Below, in pieces: positions 1 to 6,573 of a DNA stretch of 9,221 bases (positions are counted from its first letter, which is position 1; each line of letters opens with the position of its first letter). This DNA comes from Flavobacteriales bacterium (lineage in GTDB: Bacteria > Bacteroidota > Bacteroidia > NS11-12g > UBA955), in assembly GCA_947472115.1 (NCBI GenBank), contig CANIZU010000063.1, forward strand, positions 1-9,221, written 5' to 3'. Made by a program: the position numbers and the translations under genes. The notes beneath the pieces are model-generated. The model made no database searches. It saw only the letters and a program-made list of their open reading frames with translations, and had not been told where the DNA came from.

Positions 1-2
1 AT

Positions 3-284
3 TATACTGGATGGTTTACGCTTTCATATTACGAGCTTAACGATTTATGCAAAAAAGTAAACTCCCGCGACGAATTGTTAATTTACCCAAACCCTGCGCA
101 CAGCATACTCTATCTAACCACTAAACAAAAAACGGTATCAATCTACAACTCGATTGGTCAAATGTTAATATTGGATGTGGCTACCAAATGGAATTCCGAC
201 CAATATATTGACATCTCTGACCTTTCAAACGGAGTGTATTTTCTAATGGTGGGTGGCCATGCTTTGAAATTTATAAAGGATTGA
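3..284 (+). CDS. Secreted protein with type IX secretion C-terminal sorting domain (3' end only)
   Basis: The reading frame is open from the left edge to a TGA at 282-284, so this is the last 93 codons of a longer gene whose start lies outside the window. The final ~70 residues form a type A T9SS sorting domain. An IYPNPA motif opens it, followed by beta-strand segments (VSIYNSIGQ, then a DISDLSNGVYFL block) and a short basic end, ALKFIKD. In this family the domain directs export through the T9SS outer-membrane translocon and is then cleaved, often with attachment to the cell surface. The upstream cargo part is too short here (about 23 residues, including YTGWFTLSYYELNDLC) to name a function. 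The internal TTG at 75 is not a real start, because coding continues upstream of it in the same frame. Confidence 0.85.
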   Translation, partial: YTGWFTLSYYELNDLCKKVNSRDELLIYPNPAHSILYLTTKQKTVSIYNSIGQMLILDVATKWNSDQYIDISDLSNGVYFLMVGGHALKFIKD

Positions 285-310
285 ACTCGAAAATTCCGGA
301 AACCCTTATT

Positions 311-349
311 GGAACAACAAAAAACGCCTCTGAGATGTTCAGAGGCGTT
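311..349 (-). terminator. Intrinsic terminator of tRNA-Cys
   Basis: A perfect 11-bp stem (AACGCCTCTGA at 323-333 and TCAGAGGCGTT at 339-349) closes a 5-base loop. Read on the minus strand the stem is followed by a T-rich run (TTTTGTTGTT), which is the Rho-independent pattern. It starts about 20 bases past the 3' end of the tRNA gene. On the plus strand the hairpin is followed only by a mixed sequence, so any termination of the T9SS cargo gene there would be weaker. Confidence 0.85.
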
Positions 350-369
350 CAATGCTGTTTATTATTTAG

Positions 370-440
370 AGGTCGGAAGCGGATTCGAACCGCTGTAAAG
401 GGTTTTGCAGACCCGTGCCTAGCCGCTCGGCCATCCGACC
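370..440 (-). tRNA. tRNA-Cys (anticodon GCA)
   Basis: The minus strand folds into a full cloverleaf of 71 bases. The acceptor stem GGTCGGA (440-434) pairs with TCCGACC (377-371), with discriminator T at 370. The D arm is GCC...GGC, and the anticodon loop CTGCAAA contains GCA. The T arm is AGCGG-TTCGAAT-CCGCT. The U73 discriminator together with the GCA anticodon identifies cysteine. The first anticodon-stem pair is a C-U mismatch. The 3' CCA is not encoded and must be added after transcription. A -7 box lies 13 bases upstream and a strong terminator lies downstream, so it appears to be a single-gene transcription unit. Confidence 0.97.
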
Positions 441-453
441 TTTTAAAGGAGTG

Positions 454-461
454 CAAATATA
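454..461 (-). promoter_or_regulatory. -7 promoter box for tRNA-Cys
   Basis: The minus strand reads TATATTTG, an exact match to the Bacteroidota -7 consensus TAnnTTTG. It ends 13 bases before the first base of tRNA-Cys, a suitable distance for a transcription start just ahead of the tRNA. No clear TTTG -33 box was found at the usual ~19-base spacing, only T-rich sequence. Confidence 0.65.
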
Positions 462-463
462 GC

Positions 464-489
464 AAAAAAAGTGATTTCTTTGGGGAAAT
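464..489 (-). terminator. Weak candidate terminator after the exporter operon
   Basis: On the minus strand a short hairpin (ATTTC, loop CCCAAA, GAAAT) is followed three bases later by a run of seven T. It lies about 40 bases beyond the ATPase stop codon. The 5-bp A/T-rich stem is weak, so read-through into tRNA-Cys is possible. Only position and the T run support it. Confidence 0.25.
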
Positions 490-526
490 TCGAAAAATCC
501 TTGCACTAAAATCGAATCGATAACTT

Positions 527-1231
527 TTAAGAAATCACACGGCCATCCGCCATTTCAATGATTCTATCGGTTCTTTTCGCAAAATCGGCATCGTGCGTAA
601 CCACCAATAAACTAGTCCCCAATTCGCTGCTTAACTCTTTGAAAATATCAAATACGATATCCGCATTTCTACTATCCAAATTCCCCGTAGGCTCATCGCC
701 CATAATGATTTTTGGCTCATTAATTAATGCACGGGCAATGGCCACCCGCTGCTTTTGCCCACCAGATATCTGCGTCGCTTTTTTTGTCGCTTGGTCGTCT
801 ACCCCTAACAATCGCAACTGCTTCATCGCATCAAATTCGACTTCCTCCCTCGATTTTTTTCCCAATTTCAAGCCAGGCATCATCACATTGTGCAAGACAC
901 TAAATTCAGGTAACAAATAGTGAAATTGGAATACAAAGCCAATTTGCTCATTGCGAACAACGGCCAATTCGTTGCCGCTTAATCCGGTAAGTAGGCGATC
1001 TGCCAAGAACAACTGCCCTTTGTAATTGGTGTCCATCGTACTCAAAATGTATAGCAAAGTGCTCTTGCCACATCCCGATTTCCCCATGATGGAGACAAAC
1101 TCGCCCTTATCTACCCAAATATTAATGTTCTTCAATACTTCAACTTCTACAGGGTCCACAAACGACTTCTGAACCTCCACAGTTCTGAGAATATGGTTGT
1201 TCTGGGTTGAAGTGGATTCAGCGTATGCCAT
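527..1231 (-). CDS. ABC exporter ATPase, LolD/MacB family
   Basis: This is a 234-residue cytoplasmic nucleotide-binding subunit that powers the permease encoded just upstream. All ABC motifs are intact: Walker A GKSGCGKST at residues 50-58, Q-loop Gln102 (FVFQFHYLLPEF), signature SGGQKQR from 156, Walker B IIMGDE ending at 180, D-loop NLD near 184-186, and H-loop His213 (VVTHD). The FxxLLPEFS stretch after the Q-loop and the ~230-residue length are typical of LolD/MacB/YvrO ATPases, which work with FtsX-type permeases. It is last in a three-gene operon, 40 bases after the permease stop. The ATG at 1231 gives a slightly long N-terminus before the first conserved strand (LRTVEVQKSF), but no better start is evident. 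The substrate cannot be inferred; the adaptor gene points to export rather than Lol lipoprotein sorting. Confidence 0.93.
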   Translation of the reverse strand: MAYAESTSTQNNHILRTVEVQKSFVDPVEVEVLKNINIWVDKGEFVSIMGKSGCGKSTLLYILSTMDTNYKGQLFLADRLLTGLSGNELAVVRNEQIGFVFQFHYLLPEFSVLHNVMMPGLKLGKKSREEVEFDAMKQLRLLGVDDQATKKATQISGGQKQRVAIARALINEPKIIMGDEPTGNLDSRNADIVFDIFKELSSELGTSLLVVTHDADFAKRTDRIIEMADGRVIS

Positions 1232-1271
1232 GGGAGTCTGCTTGATTGATTTGAAGGATTCTAATTTCTAC

Positions 1272-2531
1272 TTATTGACCTCTGATGATATCAACTGGAT
1301 CGATTTTACTGGCTTTTTTGGCGGGTAAATATCCAGCGAAAAATGTAGTGATTAATGCAAACACCGACCCAATTAAATAGAATAGAGGGTCGAAATTTAC
1401 TGGGAAAGTTTTAACCGTGGGAATAGCTTCAGTTTCAAAAGGTGCCTTGCTAATGGCATAGCTCATGACTCCGCCCAAGAGCAGACCTAGCAATCCTCCA
1501 ACAATGCCGATAAACATGGCTTGATAAATGAAAATCTTCTTCACATCGGAACCAGAAAATCCCGTCGCTTTCAATATCGCGATGTCGTTCATTTTTTCAT
1601 AAATCACCATATTTAGAATATTGTAAATTCCAAATCCTGCGACAATCAAAAGGGTAATGCTCACCGCGTAAGTAATGATATTTCTTATGCTCGTGCCTGT
1701 TTCAAACTGCGCATTTGCTGTTTTTATGTCGATGGCGTTAACTCCGTAGGTGTTGGCGATTTGGTCCGACATGTATTTGGCTTTTTCGATATCGTAGAGT
1801 TTTACACTTATGTCCGTTATGAAGTTGTTGCCTTGACCCGCAATTCGCTGCGCCATTTTGACATTTACGTAACTCTGCATTTTGTCTAAATCAGCCAATC
1901 CGCTCTGGAAGAACCCTACAATTTTCAATCTAAAAGTTGCCCCTGTGCTACTGAGCATTTGAACCCGATCGCCGATGTTTAAACTCAGTTTTTTGGCCAC
2001 CCCAATGCCCAATACGATGCCGTTTTCGTTGTTGGCCAAATCGGAAGGATTCGCACCCACGATGTATTGCTTGAAGTTGAACAACCGATCCTCCTCCAAG
2101 ACGTCAATTCCGATGGCATTTCCATTTAACAAAACAGAGCCCGATTGGTAGAATATCCTTGCACTCACTTGGGGTGTCACCCCTTTGATAAGCGGATTTT
2201 TCTTTAACACAGCCATCATCGGCAGGCTATTTCTAACGCTACTCAATTCTTGTTTGGGTTTGATCGAGTGGATCATGTTGACAGAACCTTTGAACCTTTC
2301 AGACTTTTCGATGGGCTGCACTGGGTTCGGTTTTACCTCGTTGTAAATCCTGACATGCGGAGTGCGATTCAAAATCAGACCATCGAGCAAGCCATTTAAA
2401 CCTGTCATGAAGCTCACGAGAACGATAAAGGTGCCAATGCCAAAGGTGACGCCCAAGCTGGCAATAGCGCTTTGCTTTTTGCGAGTGAGCAAATGGGTTT
2501 TGGCAATCTGAATCAATACGCCGTTGCTCAT
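1272..2531 (-). CDS. ABC exporter permease, FtsX/MacB type
   Basis: This is a 419-residue inner-membrane subunit. Its topology is that of MacB/LolC-type permeases: one transmembrane helix near residues 21-43, a large periplasmic domain (MacB_PCD-like, about 50-280), then three helices near 285-308, 335-358 and 384-402. The cytoplasmic loop EKMNDIAILKATGFSGSDVKK between helices 2 and 3 is the conserved coupling region that contacts the ATPase. The end, PAKKASKIDPVDIIRGQ, is the usual FtsX-family C-terminus. The gene begins 8 bases after the adaptor stop codon, so the two are almost certainly co-transcribed. Family members use ATP hydrolysis for mechanotransmission that drives an adaptor and outer-membrane channel rather than classic alternating transport. 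That mechanism comes from MacB and is inferred here. Confidence 0.9.
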   Translation of the reverse strand: MSNGVLIQIAKTHLLTRKKQSAIASLGVTFGIGTFIVLVSFMTGLNGLLDGLILNRTPHVRIYNEVKPNPVQPIEKSERFKGSVNMIHSIKPKQELSSVRNSLPMMAVLKKNPLIKGVTPQVSARIFYQSGSVLLNGNAIGIDVLEEDRLFNFKQYIVGANPSDLANNENGIVLGIGVAKKLSLNIGDRVQMLSSTGATFRLKIVGFFQSGLADLDKMQSYVNVKMAQRIAGQGNNFITDISVKLYDIEKAKYMSDQIANTYGVNAIDIKTANAQFETGTSIRNIITYAVSITLLIVAGFGIYNILNMVIYEKMNDIAILKATGFSGSDVKKIFIYQAMFIGIVGGLLGLLLGGVMSYAISKAPFETEAIPTVKTFPVNFDPLFYLIGSVFALITTFFAGYLPAKKASKIDPVDIIRGQ

Positions 2532-2539
2532 GGTGGGGA

Positions 2540-3616
2540 TTATTTACCGGTTGGGATCAGAATTTGAGATTTCTCATTCAAACCTTCCAAAATTTCAACG
2601 TATTCTAAATTTTTCAAGCCTGTCTTCACAGAAACCTCGCCATCTGGAGTTTTAACGATATTGTTTTTTTCAAGACTGCCAAGTGGAATCAATAGTGCCT
2701 TCTCTTTTTGCGCAATTACGATGTTTACTTCCGCGCTCAGTCCGGGGTATAAAGTTTCCGGCCTAGTATTAAAAACGGCTTCAACCACAAACGATTGGGT
2801 CTTAGGATTCATGATCGGTGTGATACGCGATACATGGCCTTCAAACGATTTATCATATGCATCCAAAGAAATCAAAACGGTCTGACCCAATTTGATCTTC
2901 ACGATATCCATTTCATCCACTTCCATAACCACCAAATAATCTTTACTTTCTCCAATAATCGCCAAAGGCTTTTGAGGGGAAATCCATTCTCCTTTTTTCG
3001 CCAGTAACTGAAATACCTCCCCACCGATGTCGGATCTTACCGCGTAATCCCCCAAATTCTTTGTCGCCACATTCGCATTGGCCTGCGCTTGATTCTGATT
3101 GAAACGCAGTTGATTTTTGACCTGTATAAGCTTGGCATTTAATGCGATGACAGAGTTCTTACTTGCGATAGATGCCAAACGACGTGATTCGAGTTGACTT
3201 AAACTGCCAATTTCCTTTGAATATAAATTTTGCTGTCGTTGGAAGTTAACGGAGTCCAATTTAGATTGCTCTTTGGCTGATTTTAGCTGCGCCTCCAATT
3301 CTTGAACTTGAATGGAAGACTGTTTTGATAATACAACCGCCGATTCTGCATTGCTAGCGGTGTTGGTGGCAGCGGTATTTTCCATGTGCGCTATCAAGCC
3401 GCCAGCCTCAATCAAATCGCCTTCGTTGACATCAAACGAAAGGATTTTTCCCGCGATGGCAGGGTAGAGGGTGTACTGTTCCGCTGCCTGAATCGTGGCA
3501 CTGGCGTACACCGATTCGGTAATGGGTTTGATTGTGGGAGTAATCGTTTTTTCCTTGTTGCCGCATCCCGAAATTAGGGCCAACGCAATAAGTGAAAATG
3601 AGATTGGGAATTTCAT
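2540..3616 (-). CDS. Lipoprotein membrane-fusion (periplasmic adaptor) protein, HlyD/MacA-like
   Basis: This 358-residue adaptor would link the permease to an outer-membrane channel. The N-terminus MKFPISFSLIALALISGC is a lipoprotein signal with the lipidated cysteine at 18. A first biotinyl-lipoyl half (VYASATIQ...PAIAGKI...VNEGD, about 36-80) leads into a long coiled-coil hairpin (about 80-188). The second lipoyl half (GGEVFQLLAKKGEWI) follows at about 198-220, then beta-barrel and membrane-proximal domains (GLSAEVNI, LLIPLGSL). The hairpin tip carries R127-xxx-L131-xxxxxx-S138, matching the RLS motif of MacA/AcrA adaptors that dock on TolC. An in-frame TTG at 3625 would add three residues, but it falls inside the predicted -7 box, and the ATG at 3616 gives a clean signal peptide, so the ATG is preferred. 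It is first in the operon. Confidence 0.9.
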   Translation of the reverse strand: MKFPISFSLIALALISGCGNKEKTITPTIKPITESVYASATIQAAEQYTLYPAIAGKILSFDVNEGDLIEAGGLIAHMENTAATNTASNAESAVVLSKQSSIQVQELEAQLKSAKEQSKLDSVNFQRQQNLYSKEIGSLSQLESRRLASIASKNSVIALNAKLIQVKNQLRFNQNQAQANANVATKNLGDYAVRSDIGGEVFQLLAKKGEWISPQKPLAIIGESKDYLVVMEVDEMDIVKIKLGQTVLISLDAYDKSFEGHVSRITPIMNPKTQSFVVEAVFNTRPETLYPGLSAEVNIVIAQKEKALLIPLGSLEKNNIVKTPDGEVSVKTGLKNLEYVEILEGLNEKSQILIPTGK

Positions 3617-3622
3617 CGAATA

Positions 3623-3653
3623 CAAAGTTAATACGTTGTATTATGCCGATAAA
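3623..3653 (-). promoter_or_regulatory. Predicted promoter of the exporter operon
   Basis: On the minus strand TTTA (3653-3650), 19 bases, then TAACTTTG (3630-3623) match the Bacteroidota promoter pattern TTTG-N19-TAnnTTTG, with an exact -7 box and one mismatch at -33. The implied start of transcription is near 3618-3619, only about two bases before the adaptor ATG, so the mRNA would be nearly leaderless. Confidence 0.55.
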
Positions 3654-3666
3654 TGATAGAAATCAT
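3653..3666. promoter_or_regulatory. ATGAT-N4-ATCAT palindrome, candidate Crp/Fnr-type operator
   Basis: The sequence ATGATAGAAATCAT is a perfect 5-bp inverted repeat around a 4-base spacer. Its core TGAT-N4-ATCA equals the core of the FNR-type site TTGAT-N4-ATCAA. It abuts the predicted -33 box and is centred about 41 bases before the predicted transcription start, the position of class II activator sites. The site is short and AT-rich, so chance remains possible. Confidence 0.35.
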
Positions 3667-3688
3667 ATTTGTGAATTTTTACAATTCA

Positions 3689-5404
3689 TCATCGAGTATA
3701 AACATTTGTTCCGCCTAAGTATGTCGCTTTTACTTTTGCTTTGATAATTTTGCTCGGTTCGGCTGTCATGATGTCGGTGTTTAAGACAACAAAATCAGCC
3801 AATTTACCCGTTTCCAGCGACCCCGTTCTTGTCTCGTCGAAATTTGCATAAGCAGCCCATAATGTCATTCCCCATAAGGCCTGTTTTCTCGATAAAGCTT
3901 GTTCTCCGATAAAGGGTTTTTCCAATTTACCTTCCGCATCCATCCGCTGCGTAGCCGAATAGAAAGTATGAATCGGCGAAATGCCTTCAACGGGAAAATC
4001 TGTTCCCAATGCAATGATTTTTGATTGTCTTAGTAGGTTTTGATAGGCGTATCCACCTTTATTTATTGTATTACATAATCTACTGTCAGCCCATGCTGCG
4101 TCGGAGGTGGCATGCGTTGGTTGAACACTGGGGATGATACTGCGTTTCGAAAACAACTTTTGGTCTTTTCCGCTCACAATTTGCGCGTGTTCGATTCTCC
4201 ATCGAGCATCGTAGCCTTCAGGGATATTCTTATTAAATGTTTTTAATGCGATAGTATTTGCACTATCCCCGATGGCATGTACACAAACTTGAAAGCCCCT
4301 GTTGAGAAGATAAATTTGATACATTTCAAACTTGGGGATGGTCATTAATTGTAGACCCTTATGCCCCAGTTGATCGCAGTAATCGCCTTTTAATAATGCT
4401 CCGCGTGAGCCCAACGCACCATCCAAATAGAATTTCATTGAGCGAACCGTTAACATATCTGTGAGGATCATTCCATTTTGATAAACGTAACCTAGATTTT
4501 CTTCACTACAAGCTAGCATCGCATAGATTCGCATCGGCAGTTCATTTTTGGCTTGAAGATCTTGAATCATATTAATGTCCTCTACTTTAATTCCTGCTTC
4601 CGCCAATTGTGTTAACCCTTGAGAATGACAGTTTTTGAGCCCTGTTTTGAGGTAGGGTTGCCAAACGGAATAGGGGACGTCCGGAATTTGATTTTTCACA
4701 ATTTCGGCGGCATTGTCGATGCAGATTCCAGTAAATGTTCGCGGATTCGGGTTTTTTGCTGAATTTATTAAATCAGTCGATGGAATGGGTTTGCTGAAGA
4801 TAAACTCACCGCCTTCCAGGACCGTGTCTGGGTTTAGTTTTAACTTGTTTATTGCGGCCTGGTTGATCCAAACGGCATGTCCATCAATACGACTTAAACA
4901 GACGGGTAAATTGGGGAAGGCTTTGTTTAAGGCCTCCATAGTTGGGAAGGTTTTGTTTTCCCAGTCGTTTTGATCCCAACCTCGGCCAACGATCCAAGGT
5001 GTTGGATTAGATGGATTTTTACTAAATCTGGGTTTATTCTTTTTGACGTACTTCTTTAGTTTTTTGATGACTTCTTGCTCAGATTTTGTTCCAACCAAAT
5101 CGGCTTGCGACAAACCTTTGGTATAGGCAAGAAAATGACAGTGTGCGTCTATGAATCCAGGGTAAATGACGTTGTTACCATAATTGATCGACTTCGCTTT
5201 CTGGAACAGAGAATCGGCCGTTTTGTCGGACCCTACATATAGGATTACGCCATTGGATATTACCATTGAGGTGGCTACTGAAAAACCTGTGTCGGCAGTA
5301 TAGATTTTTTGTGCCTTAAAAATCAGTGTATCTGATTGATTTTGAGCAGTTACGCCAAAAATTAAGAAAAAATGACAAGTGAAAAAGGAAATAAGTTGCT
5401 TCAT
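3689..5404 (-). CDS. Exported amidohydrolase, YtcJ-like (amidohydrolase family 3)
   Basis: This is a 571-residue metal-dependent hydrolase of the amidohydrolase superfamily. From ATG 5404 the N-terminus MKQLISFFTCHFFLIFGVTA reads as a Sec signal peptide cleaved before QNQ, giving a periplasmic or envelope location. Metal-site signatures are in order: HCH in GFIDAHCH (88-90), KFYLDGALGS (Lys324), VHAIGD (His376), RIEHAQ (His406) and GTDFPVEG (Asp469). The C-terminus GKLADFVVLNTD is the standard end strand of the composite beta-sandwich. Longer in-frame starts exist at 5419 and 5455. The latter adds MLICKSCNNKCAM and would begin inside the intergenic palindrome, so it is disfavoured; 5419 remains possible. 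YtcJ relatives act on varied amides and N-acyl compounds, and the substrate here is unknown. It lies 72 bases upstream of the exporter operon on the same strand, which has its own predicted promoter. Confidence 0.88.
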   Translation of the reverse strand: MKQLISFFTCHFFLIFGVTAQNQSDTLIFKAQKIYTADTGFSVATSMVISNGVILYVGSDKTADSLFQKAKSINYGNNVIYPGFIDAHCHFLAYTKGLSQADLVGTKSEQEVIKKLKKYVKKNKPRFSKNPSNPTPWIVGRGWDQNDWENKTFPTMEALNKAFPNLPVCLSRIDGHAVWINQAAINKLKLNPDTVLEGGEFIFSKPIPSTDLINSAKNPNPRTFTGICIDNAAEIVKNQIPDVPYSVWQPYLKTGLKNCHSQGLTQLAEAGIKVEDINMIQDLQAKNELPMRIYAMLACSEENLGYVYQNGMILTDMLTVRSMKFYLDGALGSRGALLKGDYCDQLGHKGLQLMTIPKFEMYQIYLLNRGFQVCVHAIGDSANTIALKTFNKNIPEGYDARWRIEHAQIVSGKDQKLFSKRSIIPSVQPTHATSDAAWADSRLCNTINKGGYAYQNLLRQSKIIALGTDFPVEGISPIHTFYSATQRMDAEGKLEKPFIGEQALSRKQALWGMTLWAAYANFDETRTGSLETGKLADFVVLNTDIMTAEPSKIIKAKVKATYLGGTNVYTR

Positions 5405-5441
5405 CGTTTGGGGGTTCATGGCACATTTGTTGTTACAAGAC

Positions 5442-5468
5442 TTGCAAATCAACATTTGTTATTTGCAA
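5442..5468. promoter_or_regulatory. Perfect inverted repeat in divergent intergenic region
   Basis: TTGCAAAT (5442-5449) and ATTTGCAA (5461-5468) are exact inverted repeats separated by 11 bases. Inside them AAC and GTT also pair, giving an 11-bp interrupted stem with one bulged C and an ATTT loop. The element sits between the divergent amidohydrolase and OB-fold genes, 14 bases before the latter's ATG. It overlaps weak -7-like sequences on both strands: AACATTTG on plus at 5451-5458 and TTGATTTG on minus at 5452-5445, each one mismatch from TAnnTTTG. A dimeric repressor operator or a 5' leader hairpin are the likely roles. Confidence 0.5.
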
Positions 5469-5482
5469 AAATCACCAATTAT

Positions 5483-5998
5483 ATGAACAAACGAAACATC
5501 ATTCTTACAGTTTTGGCAATTTTCGTCCTAGGCCTTGGTATCGGTTACTATTTATACACTAAGCCATCGGCCATAAAATCCACTGGTGCTCCGGATTTCG
5601 AAAAGGACATCAATCAATGGGTTAAGGAATTAGATGCAGATACAGGGGCTGCGAATACGTTTTCGGCATTTGTAGGGAAATCGGTAAAGTTGACAGCGGA
5701 AGTGGGTGATGTGGTGGGAGATTCTAGTGTCACGTTGCAATTGAAGTCGGGCGTTGAAGGTTTCTTTGTCAATGCAAATTTTCACACTTCAATGAATTCA
5801 GTTGTGAGCGGGGTTGTTGCGGGGGATGTTGTTACCGTTCAATGTGTTTGTGATGGCTTGGTGGTTCCCATGTCTGCGGATGATTTGTTCGCCGAAAAGA
5901 AAATTGACTTATCACGATGCGATTTATTAAAGCATGAAAAACATCAAAGCGATGTAAGTCGTTCTCTTGATCATGAAACTTCAGATTCAATCAAATAA
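5483..5998 (+). CDS. Membrane-anchored OB-fold protein (tRNA_anti-like family)
   Basis: This is a 171-residue protein with an N-terminal transmembrane or signal-anchor segment (about residues 5-24, ILTVLAIFVLGLGIGYYLY) and a domain facing the periplasm. Residues ~58-150 fit the tRNA_anti-like OB fold (PF12869 type) by pattern: AFVGKSVKLTAEVGDV, then a short beta strand, then GDVVTVQCVCDGL, and a terminal DLSRCDLLK. These match the family's GK.V.V.G.V, G..V.VkG.C.G and final strand with Cys. Despite the name, such anchored Bacteroidota proteins have no shown tRNA role. Three cysteines (121, 123, 146) could form a disulfide or bind metal. A 21-residue polar tail (HEKHQSDVSRSLDHETSDSIK) follows the fold. 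The ATG at 5483 is chosen over the upstream in-frame start at 5372, which would overlap the divergent gene. It is the first gene of the operon, 9 bases from YceI. Confidence 0.75.
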   Translation: MNKRNIILTVLAIFVLGLGIGYYLYTKPSAIKSTGAPDFEKDINQWVKELDADTGAANTFSAFVGKSVKLTAEVGDVVGDSSVTLQLKSGVEGFFVNANFHTSMNSVVSGVVAGDVVTVQCVCDGLVVPMSADDLFAEKKIDLSRCDLLKHEKHQSDVSRSLDHETSDSIK

Positions 5999-6007
5999 AA
6001 TATAAAT

Positions 6008-6550
6008 ATGAAAAAGTCCCTCCTAATCTTGTCATTTACAGCCATTGCTGGATTTGCACATGCGCAAGTGTTTAAAACTTCCGCAGGTAACATCTCATTC
6101 AAAAGCAAAACTGCCATTGAAGAATTCACTGCTACAAATGCACAGGTAGAAGCGGCCATAGCGCCAGTGAAAAATCAGATGCAATTCCGTGTTCCAGTGA
6201 ATGGATTTCAATTTAAATCTGGGTTGATGCAGAAGCACTTTCAAGAGAATTACATGGAAACTTCTCAGTTTCAGTACAGCAATTTTGTTGGAAAAATTTC
6301 AAACATTGGCGCTGTGAATTTCACTAAAGATGGTGAGTATCCGGTTGAATCTGTTGGAAAGTTGACAATGCACGGGGTGACAAAAGATATCACCGTACCA
6401 GGAAAAGTAATTGTTAAAGGTGGGAATGTAGTTTTGAAAGCAAATTTCAAAATCAAATGTTCAGATTATCAGATTAAAATTCCAGCTGCTAGTTCGGCAT
6501 CGGTTTCTGATGATATCGATATTGCGGTAGATTGTGCTTTGGCGAAGTAA
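6008..6550 (+). CDS. YceI-family periplasmic protein
   Basis: This 180-residue protein has a clear signal peptide, MKKSLLILSFTAIAGFAHA, cleaved before QVF. The mature part matches the YceI lipocalin-like fold. It opens with VFKTSAGNISFKSKTAIEEFTATN, continues with MQFRVPVNGFQFKSGLMQKHFQENYMET (the conserved region with Met and Glu-Asn-Tyr-Met), then GKLTMHGVTKDITVP, the hallmark GxLTxHGVTK segment. It ends with the pattern CSDYQIKIP...VSDDIDIAVDC. Family members such as Thermus TT1927b bind a polyisoprenoid in a beta-barrel pocket, so a lipid, isoprenoid or quinone ligand is plausible. Cys151 and Cys176 may form a disulfide. The start is fixed by the signal peptide, with an A-rich leader typical of Bacteroidota just upstream. 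It lies in an operon with the OB-fold gene and two cytochromes. Confidence 0.9.
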   Translation: MKKSLLILSFTAIAGFAHAQVFKTSAGNISFKSKTAIEEFTATNAQVEAAIAPVKNQMQFRVPVNGFQFKSGLMQKHFQENYMETSQFQYSNFVGKISNIGAVNFTKDGEYPVESVGKLTMHGVTKDITVPGKVIVKGGNVVLKANFKIKCSDYQIKIPAASSASVSDDIDIAVDCALAK

Positions 6551-6573
6551 TTTTAATTTTAATTGATAAAAAT

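Noticed and set aside
281..523. 80-codon plus-strand reading frame
   Set aside because: It runs through the terminator hairpin and the antisense of tRNA-Cys, so the open frame is a by-product of RNA gene sequence.
558..920. 120-codon plus-strand reading frame
   Set aside because: It is antisense to the fully motif-bearing ABC ATPase and shows no domain or signal of its own.
3672..3688. TGAATT-N5-AATTCA inverted repeat after the amidohydrolase
   Set aside because: A six-base A/T-rich stem without a T tract is too weak to call a terminator, and such repeats are common by chance.
5405..5455. N-terminal extension of the amidohydrolase with a CxxC-like stretch (CKSCNNKC)
   Set aside because: Using it would bury the signal peptide and place the start inside the intergenic palindrome; ATG 5404 gives a normal exported N-terminus.
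6532..6573. Upstream start for the diheme cytochrome, overlapping YceI
   Set aside because: The added residues disrupt the lipoprotein signal, and an ATG with an A-rich leader exists at 6574.
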